From contig JAFXPK010000033.1 of the NCBI GenBank assembly GCA_017527905.1, forward strand, positions 1-64,000: a stretch of DNA of 64,000 bases, written 5' to 3'. The notes under the pieces are model-generated. The model searched no databases, was not told where the DNA came from, and saw nothing but the letters and a program-made list of their open reading frames with translations. The stretch comes from Paludibacteraceae bacterium (GTDB lineage Bacteria; Bacteroidota; Bacteroidia; Bacteroidales; Paludibacteraceae). Of this stretch, positions 45,695 through 54,226 are shown piece after piece. A program made the translations under genes and the position numbers. How positions within the stretch are numbered: the first letter of the stretch is position 1; each line of letters starts with the position of its first letter.

Positions 45695-46912
45695 TTATCT
45701 GATAAACTTATGGTTAAATCCCGCATCGGTCCTCAGAACGTATACACCTTCTGCGAGGGAAGAGAGGTCATATTCCTGCTCTTGGGAATTGTACAGACCT
45801 TGGAAAACTGTCTTCCCCACGATGTCGATGATTTTGAAGGAGCAGGCGGAACCGTCACCTCCGCTGATGAGCAGGCGCCCGTTTTGTACGGTCACAGAGG
45901 GTTTGTCGGACGTTGTGCTTGACACCTTGTTCTGCTCGCCTTGTCCTTCCTGCTCTTCCCTTGCCTGCATCGCCGCCAGTTTCTTCTCCCTTGCCGCATT
46001 GAAGAATTCGATCACGTCCGGCACTTTCCCCTTGTTGACCTCATGGCCGCTGCTTGTAGGGATGTATTTGCTCTCGATGTTGTTTTTCTGCAGTTCATCA
46101 TAGAGCAATTTGCTTTGACATTGTGCCACGATATTGTCCGCGGAGCCATGTACGAGTATGTACGGAGGATCGCTCGGATCCATGAACGTGACCGCAGTGG
46201 CCAAGGCGTATATGTCCGGGCATTGGGAGGCGGAGCAGTTGTTCATCATAGGGGAGATGAAATTGTTCAGGTCCATGGCGTTCCCGCAGTTCAGTTTGTT
46301 GAGGATTACCGGACCCGACCAGTCGCATACCGCATCCACGCTACTGCTGAATTCCGTGAAATTTCCTAAATTACCTTCTATGTCCACGGTCGTGGAGCCA
46401 ACGGTATATTCCTTCACGTTGCGGCTTGCACCCATCATGGTCGCCAGGTGTCCACCGGAGGAGAATCCGGAGATGGCGATGAAGGAGGTGTCTATCTTCA
46501 GGGATTCCGCATTGCCCCTAAGGTAGCGCACCACCGCCTTGATATCGTTGAGCAGTCCGGGCCATTGCGCCCCCGCATCGTTGTTCGCGCGGTGGTTCGG
46601 CGTCACGTAGATGTAGCCTGCTTTCACGGCACCCTCACCGAGGGTGGTCAGATCGGCGCTTCCTTTCGAGTTGTTGCTGGACCATGCGCTGCCGTAGATG
46701 TGGACGATGACTGGATACGACTCTTTCTCCTCTTTAGGATAGTAGATGTCCAATGTGTGGTAACCTTTACCGTCCCCGACGTAGTTGATGTCCTTCTTGG
46801 ACGAGTAGGAACTCAATCCGGAAGTTCCTCCACCTCCGAATCCCCGACCTTGGGAGAATGCGTTGAGCGTCATTGCGCTGAGCGCGATTAATAAAATTTT
46901 TTTCGTGTTCAT
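45695..46912 (-). CDS. Secreted alpha/beta-hydrolase (BD-FAE-like carbohydrate esterase) with T9SS tail
   Basis: A 405-residue protein with a signal peptide (MTLNAFSQ) and a Gly-rich start (GRGFGGGGTSG). It has an alpha/beta-hydrolase fold with an oxyanion region HIYGSAWSSNN, nucleophile Ser in ISGFSSGGHLA, acid in HGSADNIV and His in TSSGHEV. The C-terminus is a type A T9SS tail (FKIIDIVGKTVFQG, then LAEGVYVLRTD). Relatives act as acetyl or feruloyl esterases on plant polysaccharides. It lies 133 bases before the regulator start on the same strand, so the two may be co-transcribed or functionally linked. Confidence 0.85.
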   Translation of the reverse strand: MNTKKILLIALSAMTLNAFSQGRGFGGGGTSGLSSYSSKKDINYVGDGKGYHTLDIYYPKEEKESYPVIVHIYGSAWSSNNSKGSADLTTLGEGAVKAGYIYVTPNHRANNDAGAQWPGLLNDIKAVVRYLRGNAESLKIDTSFIAISGFSSGGHLATMMGASRNVKEYTVGSTTVDIEGNLGNFTEFSSSVDAVCDWSGPVILNKLNCGNAMDLNNFISPMMNNCSASQCPDIYALATAVTFMDPSDPPYILVHGSADNIVAQCQSKLLYDELQKNNIESKYIPTSSGHEVNKGKVPDVIEFFNAAREKKLAAMQAREEQEGQGEQNKVSSTTSDKPSVTVQNGRLLISGGDGSACSFKIIDIVGKTVFQGLYNSQEQEYDLSSLAEGVYVLRTDAGFNHKFIR

Positions 46913-46969
46913 GATATTAAACTTTTAGTGCATATAGAGATGTAATACAAGTGCTTCTCGTATTTGCCG

Positions 46970-46977
46970 CAAAGGTA
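46970..46977 (-). promoter_or_regulatory. -7 box of the esterase gene
   Basis: TACCTTTG on the minus strand matches TAnnTTTG exactly, 57 bases before the ATG. No clear -33 element. Confidence 0.55.
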
Positions 46978-47101
46978 TACCCATGCTTTTTTATGGCTTT
47001 GGAAACTGGGTTCAATTAATGGTAATAGAGAGTCAATCCATGCCGATTTCTCGGTGGAATCGTGTTTTTTTGAAAAATGGTAGAAGTTTTATTTTGTACG
47101 C

Positions 47102-49159
47102 TTATTGGATGAAATGGCTTATCTCTCCGGCTGCGGTGAGTGTCAGTTTGTGCATTGCGCGCGTGCAGGCGATGTAGAGCAGGCTGCGGTCCATTTCGGT
47201 ATGGTATTCCTTCTCGTTCACGTAAGGCACCACGACCTCGTCGAACTCCAGACCCTTGGCCGTGTGGGCGGTGGTCACGATGATACCGTTGGTGAAGGCG
47301 GCGCTCTCGCTGGAGAGCAGGCACACTTGGTCGGTCTCTTCCGAGAGTTGCTGGTGCAGTTTGATGGCCTCTTTCTCCGTCTTGCAGATGAAGCCGATGG
47401 AGGTGGCTTGCCCGATGTGCTCCGCCACGACTCGTTTCAGGTATGCGAGTTCCTCGTCGCCTTTCTTGAATGGCTTGATGACAGGCTCTTCGCCGTGTCG
47501 TTCGATGGCCTGCAGGTCTTCGTTCTTGGAGATTTTCTGTGCGAACGAGGTGATCTCGTAGGAGGAACGGTAGCTTTTGCAGAGCTTCATCACCTCGGAA
47601 CCCTTCAGCACGTCCTGTATCTGCGTGTAGGTGGTTGAACTGTACGGGTTGACGGATTGCAGCGCATCCCCGAGGATTGTCTTGTTGCAAGGGAAGAGGA
47701 TGGAGAGCACCTTGTATTGGATAGGGGTGTAGTCCTGCATCTCGTCCACCAGGAGGTGCTTGATCGGCAGTTTCTCCTTGACGCCCTCCATCAAGATCTT
47801 CAGGTAGAGGAATGGTGCCACGTCCGCATATTCCAGTTGACGGTTCTTCCCCCTCTTGTAGAGGTCCGGGCGGCCCAGCCAGTCGTAGAAGGCTTGGTAG
47901 AGGGACACGTCGCTGTTGCCGTCGAACATCTTCTTCAGCTCCGCCTTGATTCTGTTCTTGTCGGTGGTGGAGATCTCCGTGCGGGTGGCCGCTGCGATTT
48001 CCCTGGCGATGTCTTTGGCTATCGGTTCGAAACGGTCGCGCATCGGAAGTCTATGGTAGGCTTTGAAGCGTTCGTCGATGTACTCTTTCGGCACGGGTAT
48101 CCTGCCCACCTTCAGGTCTGTCGGGTGGAAGAAGGTGTTCTCCACATGGAGGACGAAGCGGTTCATCAGTTCGATGAACTCCACGGAGGATTTGAAGCGT
48201 ATCCTTTCCACGAAGGCCTCGTCATTCTTCTCCAGGATCTCCGTCACCTGCTCGAAGAAGGTTTGGAACTTATATTTTCCTTGCAGTTGTTTGTCCATCA
48301 GTTCTTCGAAACCGCACTCCTCGATGGTCTCCTCGCCGAGTTCCGGCAATACGTTGGAGATATAGTCCGCGAATACTTTGTTTGGGGAGATGATGAGGAT
48401 ATCCTTGGAGGTCACCTCGCCCTTGTGTCTATAGAGGATATAGGCGACGCGGTGCAGGGCGATGGATGTTTTTCCGGAGCCGGCCACACCCTGGATGATG
48501 AGGGTCTTCGCGTCCTCGTTGCGTATGATCTGGTTCTGTTCGCGTTGAATGGTCGCCACGATGTTCTTCATTCGCTCGTCGGAGGTGCTGCTGAGCTCCT
48601 TCTGTAGCACTTCGTCCTGTATGTTGACGGAGCTCTCCAGCATGAACTCCATGACGGAGCGGCGGATACGGTATTGCCTTTTCAGGGAGATGGAGCCCTC
48701 CACGCGGCCCTGCGGTGCGTCGTAGTGCGCCGGCCCGGTCTCGTAGTCGTAGAACATGGTGGAGATGGGCGCTCGCCAGTCGTGGATCACGTTCTTGTTC
48801 GTTTCCGTGTCGTAGTAGGAGTGGATGCCCACGTAGATGGGTTGGACCGTTTTCTCGCCCTTCTCCTGGAAGTCTATTCGTCCGAAGTAGGGGATCTCCA
48901 TCATCTTACGGATTCTTTTCTTCCTCTCCATGATGGCCTCGCTCGATTCCACCGCTTGGCTCACGTTATGCCGCACCGCGCTTTTCTCCGCCCGGTCCAG
49001 CTCCGATTGGTTCTCCCAAAGGTAGGCTTTGTATTCCTTGAGGTCTTTGATGTTATGGTTTATGATCTCGTCCAGTTTGGTGATGATGATGCCAAGCTTT
49101 TTGATGATGCCCTTCATGTAGGCGACTTCTTCCTTCTCCGTTTGATTGAAAACTGACAT
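47102..49159 (-). CDS. HelD-like superfamily 1 helicase
   Basis: About 685 residues from the ATG at 49159 (MSVFNQTEKEEVAYM); a start at 49198 is possible. The N-terminal coiled coil and HelD-type insertion (VGIHSYYDTETNKNVIHDWR) are followed by Walker A (QGVAGSGKTSIALHR, near 223), Walker B (LLVDEMQDYTPIQY) and UvrD-like motifs (TAHTAKGLEFDEVVVPY, LLYIACTRAMHKL). HelD in Firmicutes and Actinobacteria pulls stalled RNA polymerase off DNA; Bacteroidetes members are less studied. It is a single gene next to a repeat cluster. Confidence 0.88.
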   Translation of the reverse strand: MSVFNQTEKEEVAYMKGIIKKLGIIITKLDEIINHNIKDLKEYKAYLWENQSELDRAEKSAVRHNVSQAVESSEAIMERKKRIRKMMEIPYFGRIDFQEKGEKTVQPIYVGIHSYYDTETNKNVIHDWRAPISTMFYDYETGPAHYDAPQGRVEGSISLKRQYRIRRSVMEFMLESSVNIQDEVLQKELSSTSDERMKNIVATIQREQNQIIRNEDAKTLIIQGVAGSGKTSIALHRVAYILYRHKGEVTSKDILIISPNKVFADYISNVLPELGEETIEECGFEELMDKQLQGKYKFQTFFEQVTEILEKNDEAFVERIRFKSSVEFIELMNRFVLHVENTFFHPTDLKVGRIPVPKEYIDERFKAYHRLPMRDRFEPIAKDIAREIAAATRTEISTTDKNRIKAELKKMFDGNSDVSLYQAFYDWLGRPDLYKRGKNRQLEYADVAPFLYLKILMEGVKEKLPIKHLLVDEMQDYTPIQYKVLSILFPCNKTILGDALQSVNPYSSTTYTQIQDVLKGSEVMKLCKSYRSSYEITSFAQKISKNEDLQAIERHGEEPVIKPFKKGDEELAYLKRVVAEHIGQATSIGFICKTEKEAIKLHQQLSEETDQVCLLSSESAAFTNGIIVTTAHTAKGLEFDEVVVPYVNEKEYHTEMDRSLLYIACTRAMHKLTLTAAGEISHFIQ

Positions 49160-49580
49160 GTCCGTAAATTTTTTTACAGACGCGAAGGTATAAAACATTC
49201 TAGATTGAATTAAGAATTTTGAAACAATAGTTCGACGAAGTCAATTAAGAAACGTTAGTTCGACGAAGTCCATTTTGAATCGGTAGCTCGATGTGGGTTA
49301 GCCCTGGAAGGGCGACATCCCCCAGGCAGGGGTGTAAACCCCTGTGTGAAAGGGCATATGATGTGCCATGAGCCCCAACGGGGCGACACAAGAGAATTAT
49401 GAATTATGAATTATGAATTGTGACTTTTGAATTAAGAAACGATAGTTCGACGAAGTCAATTTAGGATTAAGAATTATATTTTTTTGTTTTGTTAACACAA
49501 GTGATACATCGTATTTAAATAATGCTTAATTTTGTTTTGATATTTAAACGAATTATTAATCACTTAAAGATTTTTTAGAA
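49160..49580. other. Intergenic region with helD promoter and repeat cluster
   Basis: TACCTTCG near 49170-49177 on the minus strand could be the helD -7 box. The middle is the third composite repeat cluster. The last 90 bases are AT-rich leader of the interrupted outer membrane protein gene. Confidence 0.45.
49203..49470. repeat. Composite GC-hairpin repeat cluster, locus 3
   Basis: Contains TTAGCCCTGGAAGGGCGACA, CCAGGCAGGGGTGTAAACCC, CCATGAGCCCCAACGGGGCG and repeated AATTATGAATTATGAATT. The motif AGTTCGACGAAGTCAATT occurs three times, degenerate in one. Its GC blocks match loci 1 and 2. Confidence 0.85.
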
Positions 49581-50222
49581 ATGAAAAAATTAGTGGTATT
49601 GGCTTTAAGCCTTTTGGCTAGCTTGAGTACATTCGCTGGTCCACAGGGAGACGATAATGGTTTCGGCCTGAAATTTTTTGCTGGATTGCACGGTGACAAG
49701 TATGGCCGAGTTGACGGTGGAACGTATAGCAAAGATTATCCAAATGCTTCTCCAACATTGGGTTTTGCGATAGACAATCGCTGGTATGTCGCTAATCCAG
49801 GCAAGGTGGGTATCGCCATCAACGCTCGTTAGTTCGACTTCTCGTATGCGAGGGTAAAGCATAAATTGGCTCAGTACACATCGAAGACGAAGTTCTTCGA
49901 CACCAACTTCTTGGGTATCGGTGCTATTGGAACCTATTATTTGGACGACAAGTCGTGTGTTGATTTGTATTATAACATCATGCCTAATATGTTGGTGGTA
50001 GCTACTGAAAACGACGTCAATGACGATTCTAGCTGCTCTTTCGGATTCGGAGCTTCCCACAGGGTTGGTGCCGCATATAGGTTTAAAGTGTTCCAAGCAG
50101 GTTTCGAGATCAAAGGCGGAAAGTTAGCTTACCAGGATTGGGGAGATGACGTGAGTGAACTCATGGTCGGCAAAAAGATCCGTACGGGTTCATTCAGAAT
50201 CTTCTTGGGATTCAAGTTCTAA
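49581..50222 (+). pseudogene. Outer membrane beta-barrel protein interrupted by an in-frame TAG
   Basis: A 213-codon frame with a signal peptide (MKKLVVLALSLLASLSTFAG), GFGLKFFAGLHGDKYGRVDG and beta strands to the terminal Phe (FRIFLGFKF). A single TAG at 49830-49832 splits it after INAR and before FDFSYARVKHK; TGG (Trp) one base away would restore it. Both halves keep barrel character, so the mutation is probably recent, or a sequencing or assembly error. TAG is a normal stop elsewhere in this window (for example 1121-1123), so read-through is unlikely. Confidence 0.75.
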
Positions 50223-50262
50223 TATAACCGGTGCCGCCTGTAATGGGTGGCGGGAAAAATAA

Positions 50263-50290
50263 AAAGGAGGCCAATCGGTCTCCTTTTTCT
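50263..50290 (+). terminator. Terminator after the interrupted outer membrane protein gene
   Basis: AAAGGAGGCC pairs with GGTCTCCTTT (with one G-T pair) around AATC, followed by a T run. Confidence 0.8.
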
Positions 50291-50327
50291 CGTATATATG
50301 CTTTGTTTCATAGTGGGTTTAGTATGG

Positions 50328-50388
50328 GAAAAAAAGATGTCATCCCGATATCCTTTTTTCAAACCTTAAATCTAATACCATGAAAAAC
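50328..50388 (-). ncRNA. Candidate small RNA, copy 2 (inverted relative to copy 1)
   Basis: On the minus strand the core of copy 1 recurs, followed by a hairpin (50336-50353: GGATATC with GATGACATC-type arm around GGGAT) and a T7 run. One A-C mismatch weakens the stem compared with copy 1, and the middle part is about 10 bases shorter. The short frame MVLDLR ends at TGA within the hairpin. Distance between the two copies is about 14.8 kb. Confidence 0.6.
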
Positions 50389-50394
50389 ACGTTG

Positions 50395-50425
50395 CAAATG
50401 TAGTGATTTTATGTTACAAAACATA
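50395..50425 (-). promoter_or_regulatory. Dyad operator and promoter of sRNA copy 2
   Basis: On the minus strand TACATTTG (50395-50402) is an exact -7 box. TATGTT (50410-50415) and AACATA (50420-50425) form the same inverted repeat as in copy 1 with another four-base spacer. Confidence 0.6.
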
Positions 50426-50594
50426 ATTGTTTAATATTTTTAACATAAAATTTTACATCTACCGAATCATTTCACATTACTAAAAACATGACGGAGCTAT
50501 TTCCCCCGTCTATATATGGTGCTGTCGCCGTCTGTTGTGAATCGGAAAAATAACCTATTATTTTATTATTGTTATGTAAATTCAACGCAAAATA

Positions 50595-50626
50595 TTTGCA
50601 GGTGTGGATTCTTATACTTAACTTTG
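50595..50626 (+). promoter_or_regulatory. Consensus Bacteroidetes promoter of the 180/495-residue gene pair
   Basis: TTTG (50595-50598) and TAACTTTG (50619-50626) are separated by exactly 20 bases, the best promoter match in the window. It lies about 40 bases before the ATG at 50667, which follows an AGGAGG-like purine stretch. Confidence 0.75.
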
Positions 50627-50666
50627 CGCAAATCAATATTCAATAACGCTAAAAAAAGGAGGCATT

Positions 50667-51209
50667 ATGTTAGACTTAAAGACCGGTAAATTCGTGATCG
50701 ACGCCGAAAAAGGATGGGAGGTTCATCCTTTCATGACTAGGGAGGAGTTCCAGAAGTCGGGGCTGTTCAACTCTGAGTATCAGATAATCGACAAAGACTA
50801 CAAACTAAGTGATCCATTTTTCAGTTTCAAACCTATCCTAATGAATGGTTGCAACATGTACATGACCATCTTTGTGGGGGGTAGGCATGACTGTGTCAAA
50901 AGGATTGTCCTGACGTCGAAGGAGGCATACGAACTCCACGAAGGGGCTTACGAAGCGAATAGGGAGGAGGCGGCGTTCGCCATCAAACGGATGCACGACG
51001 AATTCCTGATGCGTGAAGTGGGGCTGGACAAGGAAAGTATAGATTCAGGGAAACATGAGAATTGGTATACCGTGGAATGGGGAGATTTCCATTCCAGTAT
51101 GAGTTTAAGGTATGACCCCGTTATCGAGATTACAATAAGCTATGATAATCTAACGGAGGAAGACAAAAAAAGATTAGATGAAATACCTGACGATGTTTGT
51201 TGGAATTAA
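50667..51209 (+). CDS. Unrecognised 180-residue cytoplasmic protein
   Basis: A soluble, acidic protein with no signal peptide or membrane helix. It has regions such as FMTREEFQKSGLFNSEYQII, MYMTIFVGGRHDCVKRIVL and, near the end, WGDFHSSMSLRYDPVIEITI with a Trp/Asp/His cluster. I do not recognise the family. It is driven by a consensus promoter, sits opposite sRNA copy 2 and is followed eight bases later by a larger unknown gene, so the two form an operon. A role linked to mobile-element functions is only a guess from the neighbouring gene. Confidence 0.65.
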   Translation: MLDLKTGKFVIDAEKGWEVHPFMTREEFQKSGLFNSEYQIIDKDYKLSDPFFSFKPILMNGCNMYMTIFVGGRHDCVKRIVLTSKEAYELHEGAYEANREEAAFAIKRMHDEFLMREVGLDKESIDSGKHENWYTVEWGDFHSSMSLRYDPVIEITISYDNLTEEDKKRLDEIPDDVCWN

Positions 51210-51217
51210 AAAGACGC

Positions 51218-52702
51218 ATGACTATGGAAGAAAAAATAAAAACCGCCTCGGAATGGCAAGGCGGAGACCTGTATGCGGGCATAGACTCGTATGAAAAGAT
51301 AAAACTAAAGGCAGGAACAGAACTCTATGCCCTTATCGCCTATAACAAGGCTGGGAAGATGAACACTTGCGAATATTTCTTCCCTAAAAATGAATTGGAA
51401 ATGGCGGGAAACGATGCGACAAAGCTGAGTAGACTGCTGCAGATCGCCCCTTGGGAAAATCCCGAGACAAAGGAGTGCTCGTACAAAAAAGAGTTAGTCG
51501 TATTCAAACTAGGGAAGGAGACCGAGGTGGAGACGGGTAAGACGGCAGAGAACACCGCATACGGGATGGGGGGCATGACGCAGTATTATATTCCAAGCGA
51601 AGGGAAAACGTTCAACGACATATTAACCCTGTCCAAATTTGACAATGGAGAAAACAGCAAGATTCTATCTAACAATGAAATGGCAAGAGAAGACTATGGC
51701 TATGTCATGGAGCGGTTGTCGCAATTACAACTTCGCCGCAATCTGTTTTGTGCGCAAAAGGCGAAATTAGACACAATGGACATCATCCAAAATTCGCCTT
51801 TAGAGAAGGATGTGGAGATGGCAAGAGGAAACCTGACTAAATTAGACAAAGACATATTTGGATTCAGTCGTAAAATTAAGGACTCTATCGAGGTGATCGG
51901 CAAAGTCCCCTCTCCTCTCTACGATAGCCTCAACAGGCAATTGGCGGAGGAGATAAAACTGCGGGAAGGCAAGAAGGACGTGCTGGTGCTGGGCAATGCG
52001 AAGGTGGAGCAATCCCTCACGCAAGTGTCAGAGGTGTTGCTGGGCAATGCGAGCCTCAACGTGGTGACCCTCGAGGAGGACAAGTCGCAGGCGGTGGCGC
52101 AGAACCTCTTCAGGAAAATCGACGGGTATGACCCGAAGAGGAATTGGAACGATATAGACGTGGAGAAGCAGGGGTTGGTGGATGTCATGAACATCAACCG
52201 CATCAACAAGGAGTGCCAGAAGGTGATGGCGGAGGAGTCGCTGAAGCCTCGTGATTTCCAAGCCTTGGAGCGCATCGCCTTGCCAACTTCCGACGGGAAG
52301 GTCAAGGAGTATCGCCTGAACGAGATCTTCGATGAGCGATCCGTGCAGAAGATCCACTCGGCGCAGAACGGTCAGTTGACCGAACCGCTCCAGATGAAGA
52401 ATGGCCAGTCGGCTAAACTGATGATGCTCGGTGACAAGGCGCGCCTCTTCCTCGGTCAGCCGAAAGAGAGTCTCGGCCAGACATTGAACAAGATGAGCCT
52501 GGGCGACACGGAGCGCAAACGCCTCCTCAACGGAGAGACGATCGCCTACAGGCAGATACACGTGAAACTGGATAAGGACCTCAACTGCGTAGTGGCGGGT
52601 GCGGCGGGCAGGTTATCCCCTGCGAAGGAAACCCAGTCGCAGAAGATGGACCCGCCGAAGGTGAAGCGGCCACAGAAGAGACGGAAGGGACTGTCGATGT
52701 GA
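51218..52702 (+). CDS. Unrecognised protein with DUF3945/DUF4099-like C-terminal repeat
   Basis: About 494 residues from the ATG at 51218 (51197 and 51224 are alternatives). The N-terminal part is helical and mixed. The middle has a long helical region (QLQLRRNLFCAQKAKLDTM, LAEEIKLREGKKDVLVLGNA). The C-terminus contains LGDTERKRLLNGETIAYRQI, which recalls DUF3945/DUF4099 repeats found in Bacteroidetes conjugative elements, and ends in a strongly basic tail (PPKVKRPQKRRKGLSM). No catalytic motif is clear. The basic tail suggests nucleic acid binding. Together with the TraG-like gene it may be a relic of, or a derivative from, an integrated element. Confidence 0.55.
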   Translation: MTMEEKIKTASEWQGGDLYAGIDSYEKIKLKAGTELYALIAYNKAGKMNTCEYFFPKNELEMAGNDATKLSRLLQIAPWENPETKECSYKKELVVFKLGKETEVETGKTAENTAYGMGGMTQYYIPSEGKTFNDILTLSKFDNGENSKILSNNEMAREDYGYVMERLSQLQLRRNLFCAQKAKLDTMDIIQNSPLEKDVEMARGNLTKLDKDIFGFSRKIKDSIEVIGKVPSPLYDSLNRQLAEEIKLREGKKDVLVLGNAKVEQSLTQVSEVLLGNASLNVVTLEEDKSQAVAQNLFRKIDGYDPKRNWNDIDVEKQGLVDVMNINRINKECQKVMAEESLKPRDFQALERIALPTSDGKVKEYRLNEIFDERSVQKIHSAQNGQLTEPLQMKNGQSAKLMMLGDKARLFLGQPKESLGQTLNKMSLGDTERKRLLNGETIAYRQIHVKLDKDLNCVVAGAAGRLSPAKETQSQKMDPPKVKRPQKRRKGLSM

Positions 52703-52806
52703 ATAATCCTCTCTTGTAGGCATATGCAAAACTTCCCTAGACATTGATGAAAATATTGTGTTATGACATTGTGCTCAAAGTATTAAGGGAATAAGGAAAC
52801 AATTAT

Positions 52807-52814
52807 TACCTTTG
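52807..52814 (+). promoter_or_regulatory. -7 box of the TSCPD gene
   Basis: TACCTTTG matches TAnnTTTG exactly, 25 bases before the ATG at 52840. No -33 element is clear. Confidence 0.5.
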
Positions 52815-52839
52815 TGGAAACAGTATATTATTTGAGGCT

Positions 52840-53088
52840 ATGGAAATGAATAAGACATACGAGTGTGTGGGCACATGCTCAAGATTCATCAATGTGACGG
52901 TGGAAGACGGAATCATCAAGGAGGTTCGTTTCATGGGTGGTTGCCATGGCAACACGCAGGGCATCGCCGCGCTTGTGAAGGGTATGAAGGTGGAGGATGC
53001 CATCTCGAGGATGAAGGGCATCGACTGCGGCGGTCGCGGCACCTCTTGCCCGGACCAGCTGGCGCATGCGTTGGAGACTTTCTTGTAA
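52840..53088 (+). CDS. TSCPD domain protein (TIGR03905-like)
   Basis: An 82-residue protein matching the small stand-alone TSCPD family: GTCSRFINVTVEDGIIKEVR, FMGGCHGNTQGIAALVKGM and GRGTSCPDQLAHAL. The conserved Cys residues (positions near 14, 32, 65 and 73) suggest metal binding. The same domain occurs at the end of class II ribonucleotide reductases, but the role of the stand-alone form is unknown. It is a single gene with its own promoter. Confidence 0.85.
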   Translation: MEMNKTYECVGTCSRFINVTVEDGIIKEVRFMGGCHGNTQGIAALVKGMKVEDAISRMKGIDCGGRGTSCPDQLAHALETFL

Positions 53089-53296
53089 TACGATTGGCAA
53101 GAGTCAGAGCCGTACATCGATTATGTTATAAGAAGCTGTGAAAAGGCATATGATTTCGTGTCAAATTATCCCTCATGTGACAATGCGCTTTTCGTGATAG
53201 TGCCAGGTGATCCTTTGCAATGTAGATAGGCACAAATTTTGTATGCAACACAATAATATGCAGTTTATTAAGTTTTATAAATAAAAAATGATATTT

Positions 53297-54094
53297 ATGA
53301 AGCACCGTGTTTGTATACTATTCGCAATTTTATTGTGGGGATGTTCCTTTTCCCATGAAATGCAGGCTCAAAGCGCAGCAAAGTACACAAAGTATGTGTA
53401 CGTGGGTCCGGAAGAGGCAAAAAACGAGACTTTGATCGATGTAGCTCCTGGCTGCAAGATTGGTTGTTATAGGGGGGTAATTAGATTCCTGCGTTATGAG
53501 AATGGCGATTTTAAGCTCATCGCCTACAGCTATAACACTAACGATAGCTATTACGCTAAAGATAAAGACAAGGAGATCTTACGGATCTCATGTCGGTATC
53601 TCTACAGTAAAACATGTGAGACGAATGATAGCGATCTTTCAAGAGGGTTTTGGAGTACAGCATCGGAATTTCAAAAACATGAGTGTGTGAAGCCATATTT
53701 TTCACTTATATCTGAGGATTTCATGGAAGTCTCAAATGAAAGGAAAATCCAAATGTTGGACTCTTTTATACATGTCCATAAAAAGAGTGGAGATTATGAT
53801 ATTCTAAACGAGAAGGAGGGCAAAGAACTCAATGCTATTTTCCATGACAAAACAAATGGGTTCGATTTCATAGGAAAGAAAGTTGGGTATATTGGATCAC
53901 ATGGAAAACCCGGTGAAAAAGGATATTTTTTGTATAAGACGGTTTTTTTGCCAGAATCCCTTCAATATGCCACGCTCTATCTCTTCGATGAACAGCAAAA
54001 GATAGAATCGGGTGGTTACGATGCCGCAATAGTGTATAAGGGAGCAGCCCAAATCCCTATCGAGGATGTCATACAAAGATTGAGGCATGATTAG
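53297..54094 (+). CDS. Exported protein of unknown function
   Basis: A 265-residue protein with a signal peptide (MKHRVCILFAILLWGCS, possible lipobox LWGC, otherwise cleavage near MQAQ). The mature part starts AAKYTKYVYVGPEEAKNE and is mixed alpha/beta; it ends ALTHOUGH weakly recognisable in YDAAIVYKGAAQIPIEDVIQ. I do not recognise the family. It precedes AT-rich orphan genes and a broken RHS gene, so it may belong to a toxin/immunity region. Confidence 0.5.
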   Translation: MKHRVCILFAILLWGCSFSHEMQAQSAAKYTKYVYVGPEEAKNETLIDVAPGCKIGCYRGVIRFLRYENGDFKLIAYSYNTNDSYYAKDKDKEILRISCRYLYSKTCETNDSDLSRGFWSTASEFQKHECVKPYFSLISEDFMEVSNERKIQMLDSFIHVHKKSGDYDILNEKEGKELNAIFHDKTNGFDFIGKKVGYIGSHGKPGEKGYFLYKTVFLPESLQYATLYLFDEQQKIESGGYDAAIVYKGAAQIPIEDVIQRLRHD

Positions 54095-54120
54095 CCTCGG
54101 CAGTGCCTTGGCGGAACCCC

Positions 54121-54149
54121 GTAGAGACGCAAGATTTTGCGTCTCTGCA
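54121..54149. repeat. Short palindromic interspersed repeat (GTAGAGACGC type)
   Basis: AGAGACGCAA (54123-54132) and TTGCGTCTCT (54137-54146) are perfect arms around GATT. Sequences of this GTAGAGACGC style are frequent dispersed palindromes in many Bacteroidetes and cyanobacterial genomes. It lies just after an orphan gene and could also act as a weak hairpin terminator. Confidence 0.65.
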
Positions 54150-54226
54150 GTCATAACTGTTGCGGTGATCGAGCGTTAGAACATCCGCACGGTGGTGATG
54201 GAGAAATATGATCATATGCAATAAGT

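Noticed and set aside
49830..49832. Recoding of TAG as an amino acid
   Set aside because: TAG is the natural stop of several intact genes here (1121-1123, 3977-3979, 13616-13618, 40183-40185, 42195-42197), so the in-frame TAG codons at 49830 and 55804 are better read as nonsense mutations.
35552..50425. A composite transposon bounded by the inverted sRNA copies
   Set aside because: The interval contains the conserved DUF6089-uppS-bamA-ompH-murI operon and no transposase or integrase. The copies have promoter and terminator structure instead of IS ends.
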